9,656 bases of DNA from Akkermansiaceae bacterium. Lineage in GTDB: Bacteria; Verrucomicrobiota; Verrucomicrobiia; Verrucomicrobiales; Akkermansiaceae. Where the stretch lies: contig JALZWJ010000391.1 in the NCBI GenBank assembly GCA_023300065.1, positions 1 through 9,656 of the forward strand, read 5' to 3'. The notes under the pieces are model-generated. The model was given only the letters and a program-made list of their open reading frames with translations, made no database searches and was not told where the DNA came from. A program made the translations under genes and the position numbers. Positions 1 to 7,033 of this stretch are shown piece after piece (position 1 is the stretch's first letter; each line of letters starts with the position of its first letter).

Positions 1-83
1 CTCATCGATTCCTCGCTATCGCTTAGAGATGGATTCATAATATCGTCTTGCCGCCAGTCCCATTTTTAGCACACCGTAACGTC

Positions 84-806
84 ATGAAGGAATTTCTACT
101 TGGTCCCGTTTTATTCCTAAGTCCTCTTCTCGCCCAAGAGGATCAAGAAACATCTCCCGTTTTAGCAGAAGAATCCACCCGCCACTCGTCATTGGTCCTT
201 GGACACCGAGAAGGGATCCGCACCGCTCAACAACAAATGACGGCCGAGGACATTGATACCGACGCCTACCTAAAAGGATTCATCCTCGGCCTCAAAGAGC
301 AATCACTCTCGCTCACCGCTGAAGAAGTTCGTGACGCGATGACCCGCCTACACGAAAAAATCACCGAACGGGACCGCCGAGCAGCTGAAGACAACCTAAA
401 AGCAGCCAAGCAATTTCTCACCGAAAATGCAAAAAAAGAGGGCATCTTCACCGCTGACTCTGGCCTTCAATTCCGCGTGCTAAAACCCGGTGAAGGGGAG
501 CCTTTTGGAGAAGCCGGTCTGGCTGAAAAAGAAATTTACGTGCACTTTCAAGGCACCCTTCCTGATGGCACCGAATTTTCTACCAGCGATCAAACCACTC
601 CAACTCGGATTCAGCTAGATGACCTCATCTCAGGATTCAGAGAATCACTCATCATGATGAAAAAGGGCGAATCCCGCATGGTCTACATCACGCCCGAGTT
701 TGCCTATGGCGATCAACGCCGGAGTAATCAGATCGGGCCCAACCAGCTCCTTATCTTTAAGATCGAGCTCGTCGACGTTCGCGACACCGCACCAGCTCCC
801 GAATAA
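84..806 (+). CDS. Exported FKBP-type peptidyl-prolyl cis-trans isomerase (Mip/FkpA-like)
   Basis: Predicted to catalyse cis-trans isomerisation of X-Pro bonds and help proteins fold in the periplasm. I start at the ATG at 84 (240 aa) because it places a hydrophobic signal peptide (MKEFLLGPVLFLSPLLA) at the N-terminus, with cleavage likely near residue 17; an in-frame TTG at 48 would bury it. Residues ~40-117 form the charged helical FKBP N-terminal dimerisation region (DTDAYLKGFILGLKEQ). Residues ~125-232 are the FKBP domain, seen from SGLQFRVLKPGEG, VHFQGTLPDGTEF, LISGFRESLIMMKKGE, ITPEFAYGD and IGPNQLLIFKIELVDV. Some usual active-site residues are replaced: the Tyr of VHY is Phe, the Asp after the DGTxF motif is Ser, and the Trp of the GW motif is Phe. 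Catalytic strength is therefore uncertain. The gene stands alone, convergent with the PDZ gene. A weak CATAAT at 36-41 could be a -10 box, with no convincing -35. Family call confident; exact client role unknown. Confidence 0.92.
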   Translation: MKEFLLGPVLFLSPLLAQEDQETSPVLAEESTRHSSLVLGHREGIRTAQQQMTAEDIDTDAYLKGFILGLKEQSLSLTAEEVRDAMTRLHEKITERDRRAAEDNLKAAKQFLTENAKKEGIFTADSGLQFRVLKPGEGEPFGEAGLAEKEIYVHFQGTLPDGTEFSTSDQTTPTRIQLDDLISGFRESLIMMKKGESRMVYITPEFAYGDQRRSNQIGPNQLLIFKIELVDVRDTAPAPE

Positions 807-836
807 AAAAACAGCAGCCTAAGAAGGGGCTGCTGT
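805..836 (-). terminator. Intrinsic terminator of the sigma/PDZ cassette, shared with the FKBP gene end
   Basis: A perfect 9-bp stem, ACAGCAGCC (811-819) with GGCTGCTGT (828-836), encloses an 8-nt loop. Read on the minus strand it is followed by seven T residues (complement of 805-811), the classic layout for ending transcripts of the minus-strand PDZ gene, whose stop is 33 bases away. On the plus strand the stem follows the FKBP stop within 5 bases, but its downstream tract (CTCTAATTTCTC) is only weakly T-rich, so termination in that direction is probably less efficient. Confidence 0.85.
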
Positions 837-868
837 CTCTAATTTCTCAAGAAGAAAGGAAGAGGCAT

Positions 869-1891
869 TCACTCACCCTTCTCCGAGTTTTTATTCAATT
901 TTTGCAATTCACCTCCCCGGTTCAACTGAAGTCTGAAGGAGCTCTTATTCCCCATATCTAATCGCTCGACCCGCTCGCGGTAATCATCAGGAACGGCGGC
1001 TTTATCCTCATCGCTATCGTAAGGACCCACAAAGAGAAGTCCGCCCTTCTTGTCGCGAATCTTAAGTTCACGCTGGCCATTCTGCATCTTCATCTCGATC
1101 GACCCATCCCCATCCTCAAGACGAACCGAGCCGAATCCCTGAAGTCCCATTTTAAGATTCTCTCCATCCAGGCGGTTACCATCAAGATCAAGACGTAGCT
1201 GTTGAAATCCACCACCCTGATTCCCGAAAACTTTTTCTAATCGCTCTAACATCTCCCTCTTCAACCTCGTATTCCCTAAACCTTCCAGCGAACCCTCTCG
1301 CTTTTGGTTCATTAAATCATGCATATTTGCAGCCTCATTCGGGACAAGAGTTCGTGGATTCATCGCCAGCTCCCGTCCTGCAGGGGCTTCACCTAAAGTC
1401 ACCTTTTGATCGATCTTTTTACCTGCACGGATGAGTCTTAATACGACCTCACTCCCCGGGTTTGTCCCGTAGAGAGCTTCACGGAGAGATTCCTGATCCA
1501 TCAATTCCTCACCATCTACCGCAATAATGATATCGTTCCTCATAAGACCCACCAACCCGGCTGGGCTGGTCGGATCGATCAGAGTCAGAAGTAGGCCACC
1601 TTTCAGGTTAAGATGAATCACAAGAGCCTCACTACAGGCCTGCCCACCCACCCCTAGGTAACCAATCTTCTTTACGAGTGCAGCCTCTCTGCCCATCTCG
1701 CCTTGCTGATCATTTTGTTCATCGCCAAAGATCCCACCTTGGGGAGCCGCGGGGACTTCCTCTTTCACTTTCTCTCCAGCGGGGCGCTCGATTGCCGAAA
1801 GACTACCGAAGGCTCCGAGGAGCACAGTCAGACCGATCATAGTAATTTTCATAACGGGGGTTTTCATTTGCTGATGGAGCGGTTTGCTCAT
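869..1891 (-). CDS. Exported PDZ-domain protein
   Basis: A 340-aa exported protein with one PDZ domain and no protease domain. The start used is the first ATG after the upstream gene's stop (1891). ATGs at 1867 and 1852 are also possible and would give a shorter signal-peptide n-region; a TTG at 1909 would overlap the previous gene. A hydrophobic signal segment follows (MKITMIGLTVLLGAFGSLSA, residues 14-33). The PDZ domain spans ~76-167 (IGYLGVGG, LLTLIDPTSPAGLVGLMRND, IIIAVDGEEL), resembling the HtrA/DegP type that binds protein C-termini. Residues ~180-340 are charged, with an Asn/Gly/Gln-rich middle, and end in a beta-rich segment (RLEDGDGSIEMKMQNGQ, ELKIRDKKGGLLFVG) I cannot assign. It is the last gene of a cassette with a sigma factor and a membrane regulator; only 10 bases separate it from the regulator, so translational coupling is likely. 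A role as an envelope sensor or effector of that system is inference. It stops with TGA, showing that TGA is a working stop codon here. Confidence 0.85.
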   Translation of the reverse strand: MSKPLHQQMKTPVMKITMIGLTVLLGAFGSLSAIERPAGEKVKEEVPAAPQGGIFGDEQNDQQGEMGREAALVKKIGYLGVGGQACSEALVIHLNLKGGLLLTLIDPTSPAGLVGLMRNDIIIAVDGEELMDQESLREALYGTNPGSEVVLRLIRAGKKIDQKVTLGEAPAGRELAMNPRTLVPNEAANMHDLMNQKREGSLEGLGNTRLKREMLERLEKVFGNQGGGFQQLRLDLDGNRLDGENLKMGLQGFGSVRLEDGDGSIEMKMQNGQRELKIRDKKGGLLFVGPYDSDEDKAAVPDDYRERVERLDMGNKSSFRLQLNRGGELQKLNKNSEKGE

Positions 1892-1901
1892 AAAAATTTG
1901 T

Positions 1902-2579
1902 TTAATCAAATTTCACCGGAGTGAATCGGACCTCTCTTTTAGGCTGCTCTAAGATCAAGCTTTCGCCTTTTTCATTCACAAATCGTAGCCGATTCGTGAG
2001 GTGAATTTCAGTGCAATGCACGGGCTTCCCCGCCTTAGTCCAAATGACGCCATGGTCATTCGCGGAGATCACCGAGGCCCTCGCATTATCAGGGGTGAAC
2101 ACCGCGAGGGAGGTATTCCCGTCAGAAAGAATCGGGATCCTTTGCTTGTGAGTCACCGTGTCTAACGTCGGCTCTGGGCCTCCCACATAGAAAGCCATCC
2201 CAGCGCCCAAAAGGGCAACCGCAGCCGCCGAACGCAAACCAATCCATGACCGGGACTGCTGCTCTGATTTAGGATGAATCGAGACCACTTTCTCCTCCAC
2301 CGGAACATCCTCATGCCAGCGACACATCGCTTCATCGAGGCGTGAGATCATATTTTCAGGAACGCCATAGGGCTCGAGATCACGCAATCTCTCCTCAATA
2401 GCTGACAACTCAGGATCCGACGACGTCACGATGATTTTCTCCTCTACCGGAGCTGGAGCCTCGATCCCAATCGCAGCCGCGAACATTGCGGCATCGAGCC
2501 GATCCAAAAGAGCCTCAGAAAGCCCTCCCGGAACAAGCTCTTTGAGCTGTTCTTCAATCTTTGTATTTTCAAAGTCCAT
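1902..2579 (-). CDS. Single-pass membrane protein with duplicated N-terminal motif, probable anti-sigma factor
   Basis: A 225-aa protein that I do not match to a named family. Start ATG at 2579, 37 bases after the sigma factor stop; upstream in-frame codons overlap the sigma gene and are less likely. Residues 8-33 and 61-86 are two copies of one motif, with 13 of 26 positions identical (pattern IEExLxxLxPxGxxExxxxRLDxAM). Each copy is followed by a PVEEK(I/V)(I/V) linker (44-50 and 93-99), so a unit of about 50 residues is duplicated. A membrane helix lies at ~112-133 (GLRSAAAVALLGAGMAFYVG) with an Arg/Ser-rich stretch before it. The C-terminal ~90 residues (PDNARASVISANDHGVIW through RFTPVKFD) would be periplasmic. 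Position directly behind an ECF sigma gene and the cytoplasmic-helical / TM / periplasmic layout fit an anti-sigma factor. No zinc-binding HxxxCxxC motif of the ZAS family is visible, so the call rests on context. Confidence 0.7.
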   Translation of the reverse strand: MDFENTKIEEQLKELVPGGLSEALLDRLDAAMFAAAIGIEAPAPVEEKIIVTSSDPELSAIEERLRDLEPYGVPENMISRLDEAMCRWHEDVPVEEKVVSIHPKSEQQSRSWIGLRSAAAVALLGAGMAFYVGGPEPTLDTVTHKQRIPILSDGNTSLAVFTPDNARASVISANDHGVIWTKAGKPVHCTEIHLTNRLRFVNEKGESLILEQPKREVRFTPVKFD

Positions 2580-2616
2580 GAGTTTACGATGTTGAAATAT
2601 AATCGGAGTCAGAAAT

Positions 2617-3180
2617 TTAGAGATCACCATTGGAGCGAGCTGTTGCCAATTGTTTCCGCAGAGCCTCGATCCCATAACGGTATCGGGAGGCTGCCGTGTT
2701 TAATGAAATTTCCAGCGTTTCGCCGATCTCCGCAAAGGTTTGTTCGCCCCAAAGCTTCAACGTGATCACTTCGGAGAATTTTTGTGGAAGTTCCTTCAGT
2801 GCCTCAGTGAGCATCCGCCGCGTTTCATCCTTACTTTCACCTTCCTCAAAAAGAGGCATTTCAACATCCCGCCCTAAAGAGCGATCGTCATTCACCACGT
2901 TTTCCTCCCGCTTCTTGCGGCGATCATCCTTCCGGCCGAGGTCGATCGATTCACGGCGAATCTGGGTATAAATAAAAGGCATCCAACCATTTTGGCCACC
3001 CACAAAAGTCCCCTCCTCGACCTTGCGGGCCAACTTCACCAGAGCCATCTGAAAAACATCCTCCGCATCCGCCTGCGACCGGGTTTGCTGACGCGCGAAT
3101 AAAAGAAGCTTCCCCCCGTGCTCTTCGAGCCAAGGGCGGAAGCGGGATGAGTTTTGTTTCTGAACGGTAGCCAAAGTCAT
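2617..3180 (-). CDS. ECF-type RNA polymerase sigma factor
   Basis: A 187-aa sigma-70 family protein of extracytoplasmic-function size that would direct RNA polymerase to a small regulon. Region 2 lies at ~20-90 (LLLFARQQTRSQADAEDVFQ, FIYTQIRRESIDLGRK), with the typical AEDVFQ core-binding helix. Region 4 lies at ~124-178 (EALKELPQKFSEVITLKLWG, FAEIGETLEISLNTAASRYR), a helix-turn-helix for the -35 element. Regions 1 and 3 are absent, as expected for ECF factors. The ATG at 3180 starts the conserved part; an in-frame TTG at 3243 would add 21 residues without sigma similarity. No clear Shine-Dalgarno precedes the ATG, but an inverted repeat lies 17 bases upstream. First gene of the sigma / membrane regulator / PDZ cassette, which suggests control by the membrane protein and possibly autoregulation. 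Target genes cannot be told from this window. Confidence 0.9.
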   Translation of the reverse strand: MTLATVQKQNSSRFRPWLEEHGGKLLLFARQQTRSQADAEDVFQMALVKLARKVEEGTFVGGQNGWMPFIYTQIRRESIDLGRKDDRRKKREENVVNDDRSLGRDVEMPLFEEGESKDETRRMLTEALKELPQKFSEVITLKLWGEQTFAEIGETLEISLNTAASRYRYGIEALRKQLATARSNGDL

Positions 3181-3197
3181 AAAGTGAGAGGTGCTTA

Positions 3198-3222
3198 CCT
3201 TATTGAGCGAGACTGAATAAGG
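3198..3222 (-). repeat. Inverted repeat in the leader of the sigma factor gene
   Basis: CCTTATT (3198-3204) and AATAAGG (3216-3222) are perfect inverted copies separated by 11 bases. The element ends 17 bases before the sigma ATG, between the start codon and any promoter. It could be a dyad operator or a small hairpin in the mRNA leader. I saw no convincing -35/-10 pair on the minus strand in 3181-3300. A 7-bp repeat can arise by chance, so function is uncertain. Confidence 0.35.
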
Positions 3223-3301
3223 AACCTGTCTAATTTCACACAATAATTACAAACACCCAAGAACAAGTACCGCAGCAACGAATTAAGCGAAAACACAGGT
3301 T

Positions 3302-3332
3302 AAAAAAAGAGGAGACCACAGGCCTCCTCTTT
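3302..3332 (-). terminator. Intrinsic terminator of the diflavin reductase/BFN/M29 cassette
   Basis: On the minus strand, AAAGAGGAG and CTCCTCTTT form a 9-bp stem (3324-3332 with 3306-3314) around a 9-nt loop, and the run of A at 3302-3308 becomes a seven-T tail. It begins 14 bases after the stop codon of the M29-like gene. This is a strong rho-independent terminator and separates the upstream cassette from the sigma cassette, which therefore needs its own promoter in 3181-3300. Confidence 0.9.
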
Positions 3333-3346
3333 GTGGAAATCTCAAT

Positions 3347-4564
3347 TTACGCCGAAACGACCTCAGATGGGAGCTCGCCACTCAGCGCCTTCATCACATA
3401 CGCGGAAGGCCTAAAATTCTCGATCACAACTTCAGTTCGGTCATCCCACTTCATCCGCACTTCTTTAACGTTAAAATTAGGCGTCTTGTGCGGGGCAAAA
3501 AGAATGTCATCATGCGTGCTGTTCTCATGCTTCTTAAACATATCGGGCACAATGTCTCCGCCCAGATGATCATCGCGACCAGTGGCCAAGTGGCACGTTC
3601 CCAGAACTTTTTCATCCTGAATATCCGAGTATGAAACCGGTAAGACCTGCGTCCCAAAGCCTAACTCCCCGAGTGTGCCTGTCATCGGATCATCTGCGAG
3701 GCGTGCATTATGCTCATCGATCGTAGCTTGATCCCCCTCGATCAAAGTGGACTTCACCACATCACGATTCACCACGTCCAATACTCCCAGTGTCCCATCC
3801 TCATACTTCATTGGGAATTTACCGCGCGCATCCCTCGGGACAAAGTAAACCTCCCCTGCTGGCAAATTCGCGATGTCAGGCTTTGACCCACGACATAGGC
3901 CATGGGACTTCTGAGCATCTTGGGCTTCCAGCCCCAACCAAGCCGTCAGGATTTCCCCCCCCTCTAATTCGAAATCGATCTCCACCTCATTCGCATTTGT
4001 CAAAGCGGCTCGCATTTTTTCAGCATCATCGGACACCTCCAAATAATTAACCGCCAGACCGGAATTAAGGATCACATCATTCATCCCGTGCATCGTCGCT
4101 CCACGGAAGTTAAATTCCTTACACTTCGCCGTCAGTGGCGCAGTCGCGGACCACGTAGAAATACACAGAACAATGTCGTATTTTGAATAGATGTCACGAT
4201 CTAGAGAAAGCTGTTTCCCATCAGTATCCCAGACCTCATCCTTCATATCCAGATTGGATCCGTAAGTATACTTGTAGGCATACATCTCACCACCCGTCAT
4301 TCCCAGCTCCTCAAGAACACCGCTCTCAAGCTGATCATAGAAATATTTGAGCGCATTGTTTTGAACCTCAAATTGGGCCTCACCTTTAAAGGCGAAGTCT
4401 TTAATCCACTTCGGAGGATCTTCAAAATCTACTAGGATACAGACACGACATCCCTGCGTGGGCGAGAAAACTGTGTCGAGAAGACGGCGAAGATTGAACT
4501 CTGGGAAAATCCGCTTTTCTGGGTTCAAAAGGATTTCTTCTTGAAGATAATCTGGCTTGCTCAT
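3347..4564 (-). CDS. M29-aminopeptidase-like metalloprotein
   Basis: A 405-aa cytoplasmic protein resembling peptidase family M29 (thermophilic AmpT/AmpS-type aminopeptidases, which also includes the NicX dioxygenase relatives). Landmarks of the metal-binding C-terminal half are visible: NLPAGEVYFVP with E238, GELGFG with E300, GTCHLATG with H325, and a THDDILF segment with H351 and D353. They correspond by order and spacing to the two Glu, His and HxD ligands of M29. The Tyr that M29 enzymes carry seven residues after the first His appears to be Asp (D332), so peptidase activity is not assured. The N-terminal ~200 residues hold an alpha/beta domain (CRVCILVDFEDPPKW, YDIVLCISTWSATAP, ATMHGMNDVIL). 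The start is the ATG at 4564, 55 bases after the BFN stop; upstream in-frame codons overlap the BFN gene and read unlike the family. Last gene of its cassette, with a strong terminator after it. Could be an aminopeptidase or a related metal enzyme of unknown substrate. Confidence 0.75.
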   Translation of the reverse strand: MSKPDYLQEEILLNPEKRIFPEFNLRRLLDTVFSPTQGCRVCILVDFEDPPKWIKDFAFKGEAQFEVQNNALKYFYDQLESGVLEELGMTGGEMYAYKYTYGSNLDMKDEVWDTDGKQLSLDRDIYSKYDIVLCISTWSATAPLTAKCKEFNFRGATMHGMNDVILNSGLAVNYLEVSDDAEKMRAALTNANEVEIDFELEGGEILTAWLGLEAQDAQKSHGLCRGSKPDIANLPAGEVYFVPRDARGKFPMKYEDGTLGVLDVVNRDVVKSTLIEGDQATIDEHNARLADDPMTGTLGELGFGTQVLPVSYSDIQDEKVLGTCHLATGRDDHLGGDIVPDMFKKHENSTHDDILFAPHKTPNFNVKEVRMKWDDRTEVVIENFRPSAYVMKALSGELPSEVVSA

Positions 4565-4619
4565 GGGTTTGAAATTACCGCACGAACGGGCACCTGCAAG
4601 CGCTCTTTTTCTAACAATT

Positions 4620-5084
4620 CTAAACCCCAAACCCAGACGGAGGATCTTCCTGATTCCGTAATGCTTCCAGCGCCTCGGTCATATCATCTAGCTCTTCCCA
4701 CACTTCTGGCAGGAAATAAATGGGGGCTTTATGACGGACCGCGAGAGCGATGCTGTCACTCGGACGCGCATCTAACTCGACGATCTTTTTCTCCATAATC
4801 TCGTTCTCGGCCTTGATCACCAACCGCGCGAAAAAAACCTCCTTTTCATGCTTCACAATCGTCACATGCAGCACCTCGGCGCCAAATGCCTCCAATGTTT
4901 GCGCAAAGAGATCATGAGAAAGAGGACGCGGCGGAACGGCACCTGAAAGGACCGCATTTATTGACGCCCCAATTGCAGGATCGATATAAAAGACAATTAC
5001 CTTCGTCCCATCGCCTAAAAAAACAGCACATCCCGCAGGAGTAGGCAGAAGGGCGATAGGCTCGACTCGGATTAGATCTTTCAC
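4620..5084 (-). CDS. Bifunctional nuclease family (BFN/DUF151) protein
   Basis: A 154-aa protein of the BFN (DUF151) family, whose plant members have been reported to cleave both RNA and DNA; the role of bacterial members is largely unknown. The domain covers ~5-128: VEPIALLPTPAGCAVFLGDG, the central PPRPLSHDLFAQTLEAFGAE, then the signature ELDARPSDSIALAVRHKAPI followed by YFLPEVWEEL. The C-terminus is short and acidic. The start is GTG at 5084, supported by a good ribosome binding site (GAGGA, 7 bases upstream). It sits between the diflavin reductase (45 bases upstream) and the M29-like gene (55 bases downstream), all on one strand, so co-transcription is likely. It stops with TAG. Family assignment is firm; biological role is not. 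Confidence 0.88.
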   Translation of the reverse strand: MKDLIRVEPIALLPTPAGCAVFLGDGTKVIVFYIDPAIGASINAVLSGAVPPRPLSHDLFAQTLEAFGAEVLHVTIVKHEKEVFFARLVIKAENEIMEKKIVELDARPSDSIALAVRHKAPIYFLPEVWEELDDMTEALEALRNQEDPPSGFGV

Positions 5085-5091
5085 GCAGTAA

Positions 5092-5096
5092 TCCTC
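5092..5096 (-). promoter_or_regulatory. Ribosome binding site deciding the GTG start of the BFN gene
   Basis: On the minus strand GAGGA lies 7 bases before the GTG at 5084, inside a purine-rich stretch (AGGAGAGAAGAGGA). It is the clearest Shine-Dalgarno in the window and supports GTG over any downstream codon. Confidence 0.65.
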
Positions 5097-5129
5097 TTCT
5101 CTCCTAGCACTAAAATCCAGACCTGACTT

Positions 5130-6857
5130 TTAATAAACATCACGGGCGTAACGCTTCTCCTTCTTCATTTCCTTGAAGTAGGTCACCGCTTCTTCCTCGC
5201 TCAAGCCTCCATGAGTCTGCGCGATTGTGTGGAGCGCATTATCAACATCCTTCGCCATGCGGGAAGCATCGCCACACACATAAAAGTATCCACCACCCTT
5301 TAGCCAGTCCCAGAGATCCGCGCCAGCTTCCAGCATCTTATCCTGCACGTAAACCTTCTCCGCCTGGTCTCGTGAGAACGCCAGATCCAGCTTCGCGAGA
5401 ACGCCATTTTTCTGCCAGCCCGTGAGCTGTTCCTCGTAAATGAAATCAGTCGCCTGATAGGGATTACCGAAGAAGAGCCAATTACGACCTCCAGCCTTGG
5501 AGACTTCACGCTCTTCCAAGAAAGCCCGGAACGGCGCGATCCCAGTTCCAGGACCCACCATGATGACATCCTTCGAGAGATCCGTAGGCAAACGGAAAGC
5601 CTTGTTATGGTGCACAAACACACCAGTCACCACATCGCCCACCCGGTCTGAAAGATACGTGGAGCAAACGCCCCCACGCTCACGACCGTGAGTATTATAA
5701 CGAACAATTGCCACCGTCAGGTGAACCTCACCGGGGTGAGCATTCGGACTAGAGGCGATCGAGTAAAGCCGCGGCTGCAGCTTCTTCAAGACACCCACAA
5801 ATTCCTCACCATCGCCAAAGTCCGCCGGATGATCATTGATCAAATCAATGAGCTCACGGCCCCAGCAAAAGTCATCGATCTCTTCCCGAGATCCACTCTC
5901 CACCAGCGCGCGCAAGTAAGGCGAACCAGAACGCGCTGACCAAGCCGCCAGCAGCTTTTTATTCAGGCTCCGAATATCGTAGGCCTTTATCAAAGCCTCA
6001 CGAAGGGAAGCTTCGCCACCAGCAGGAAGTGGCACCTCTTCTTTAATATTGAAGGGCAAGAGCGGCAAAATTTCATCCACCATTTCAGTCGGATTATGAG
6101 ACAGCACACCGAGCGCGTCTCCCGTCTCATACTCTAGACCAGATCCATCCAGCGATAGCTCGATATGGTAAGTCTCACGCCCCGCATCCAAGGCATTTAG
6201 ATTGTAAGAACTCAACAACGGTGAAGGGAAAGGATTTTTCTTACCAAAGGCCTCATCGGCATCGACTTCCGCAACCTCCGCAACCGTTCCCATCCCACCC
6301 ATCGCGGCAATGATACCCTGCTTCCACTCCGTGAATTCATCATCGTAATCAACATCACAGTCGATCCGTTTAAAAACCCGCTTCGCCCCAAAGAACTCCA
6401 AGCGCTGATCAAACTCGATCCCAGATTGGCAAAAATCAGGATACTCACTATCTCCCAGAGCGAGAACGGAGAAATTCACCCCCGCCAAGCTTGGGACAGA
6501 GTCCCCCATCAAATACTCATGCAGATCTGCCGCATTATCGGGCGGTTCACCGTCACCGTAAGTGCTGGTAATAATAAAGAGATTCTTCTCATCAGGAAGG
6601 CGCGCCTTATCGTAGGCCGCCATATCAAAAACCTCGGGCTCGTAATTACCAGCCTTTAGCGCCTTCATAAGCTTCTTGGCCACTCCCTCGGAGTTACCAG
6701 TCTGGCTTCCCCACAGAATAGTGGCAGGAATCGCAGGGCCGCTCGGCGCAATCGAGACCTCTTGCTCGGCTAACGCCTTGCTAAGAAACTCACTTAGCCA
6801 AGCTCGCTGCTCAGCACTAAATGGGGCATTTTCAGGAATGACAATCGATGAACTCAT
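5130..6857 (-). CDS. NADPH-dependent diflavin reductase, CysJ-like sulfite reductase flavoprotein subunit
   Basis: A 575-aa FMN/FAD protein predicted to pass electrons from NADPH to a partner, most likely a sulfite reductase hemoprotein. Flavodoxin domain ~45-190: WGSQTGNSEG (FMN phosphate loop), TSTYGDGEPPDNA, LALGDSEYPDFCQSG. FAD and connecting domain ~208-410: LEYETGDALGVL, PRLYSIASSPNAHPGEVHLT and GGVCSTYL. NADPH domain ~430-575: VGPGTGIAPFRAFLEER, LFFGNP, LAFSRDQAEKVYVQDKM (SR and KxYVQ fit NADPH 2'-phosphate binding), YFYVCGDASRMAKDV and the C-terminal RYARDVY typical of CysJ. Length is close to E. coli CysJ (about 600 aa). Start ATG at 6857; AAGGAG lies 13 bases upstream, a little far. 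First gene of a cassette with BFN and M29-like genes, divergent from the FG-GAP protein gene. No cysI, cysH or cysG neighbour is present, so the electron acceptor may be encoded elsewhere or differ; another diflavin reductase role is possible. Confidence 0.9.
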   Translation of the reverse strand: MSSSIVIPENAPFSAEQRAWLSEFLSKALAEQEVSIAPSGPAIPATILWGSQTGNSEGVAKKLMKALKAGNYEPEVFDMAAYDKARLPDEKNLFIITSTYGDGEPPDNAADLHEYLMGDSVPSLAGVNFSVLALGDSEYPDFCQSGIEFDQRLEFFGAKRVFKRIDCDVDYDDEFTEWKQGIIAAMGGMGTVAEVAEVDADEAFGKKNPFPSPLLSSYNLNALDAGRETYHIELSLDGSGLEYETGDALGVLSHNPTEMVDEILPLLPFNIKEEVPLPAGGEASLREALIKAYDIRSLNKKLLAAWSARSGSPYLRALVESGSREEIDDFCWGRELIDLINDHPADFGDGEEFVGVLKKLQPRLYSIASSPNAHPGEVHLTVAIVRYNTHGRERGGVCSTYLSDRVGDVVTGVFVHHNKAFRLPTDLSKDVIMVGPGTGIAPFRAFLEEREVSKAGGRNWLFFGNPYQATDFIYEEQLTGWQKNGVLAKLDLAFSRDQAEKVYVQDKMLEAGADLWDWLKGGGYFYVCGDASRMAKDVDNALHTIAQTHGGLSEEEAVTYFKEMKKEKRYARDVY

Positions 6858-7033
6858 CTCACAAAAACCACTCCTTGGAGCGGGTGCCCCAACATGGCTT
6901 CAACACTCCCACCTTACAAGTGCGTTTCGTCACAGATATCAGCGATCTTACTCATCCAACTCATGAGCCGCTTGCCGCTTGCCCCCTCTTTCCTCGACAA
7001 ACCATCCCTCATTCGTAAAAAACCCCTTATCCG
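6858..7033. promoter_or_regulatory. Divergent intergenic region between the diflavin reductase and FG-GAP protein genes
   Basis: These 176 bases separate two divergently read genes and must hold both promoters. I see no strong sigma-70 consensus on either strand. A tandem GCCGCTT pair (6967-6980) is the only simple repeat. No riboswitch-like structure was recognised by eye. Confidence 0.4.

Noticed and set aside
1..66. Open frame at the left edge of the window
   Set aside because: It is only about 22 codons long with no recognisable motif before a TAG; it could be a gene tail but cannot be supported.
48..83. TTG at 48 as start of the FKBP gene
   Set aside because: It would place 12 extra residues before the signal peptide; the ATG at 84 begins directly with it.
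3181..3243. TTG at 3243 as start of the sigma factor gene
   Set aside because: The added 21 residues show no sigma similarity and the ATG at 3180 precedes the conserved region at normal distance.
3221..3248. GGAACC resembling an ECF -35 box on the plus strand
   Set aside because: It points away from the sigma gene into the antisense of the M29-like gene's terminator and lacks a convincing -10 partner.
6909..6925. Imperfect palindrome around CACCTTACAAGTG in the divergent intergenic region
   Set aside because: Two of six base pairs mismatch; too weak to call an operator.
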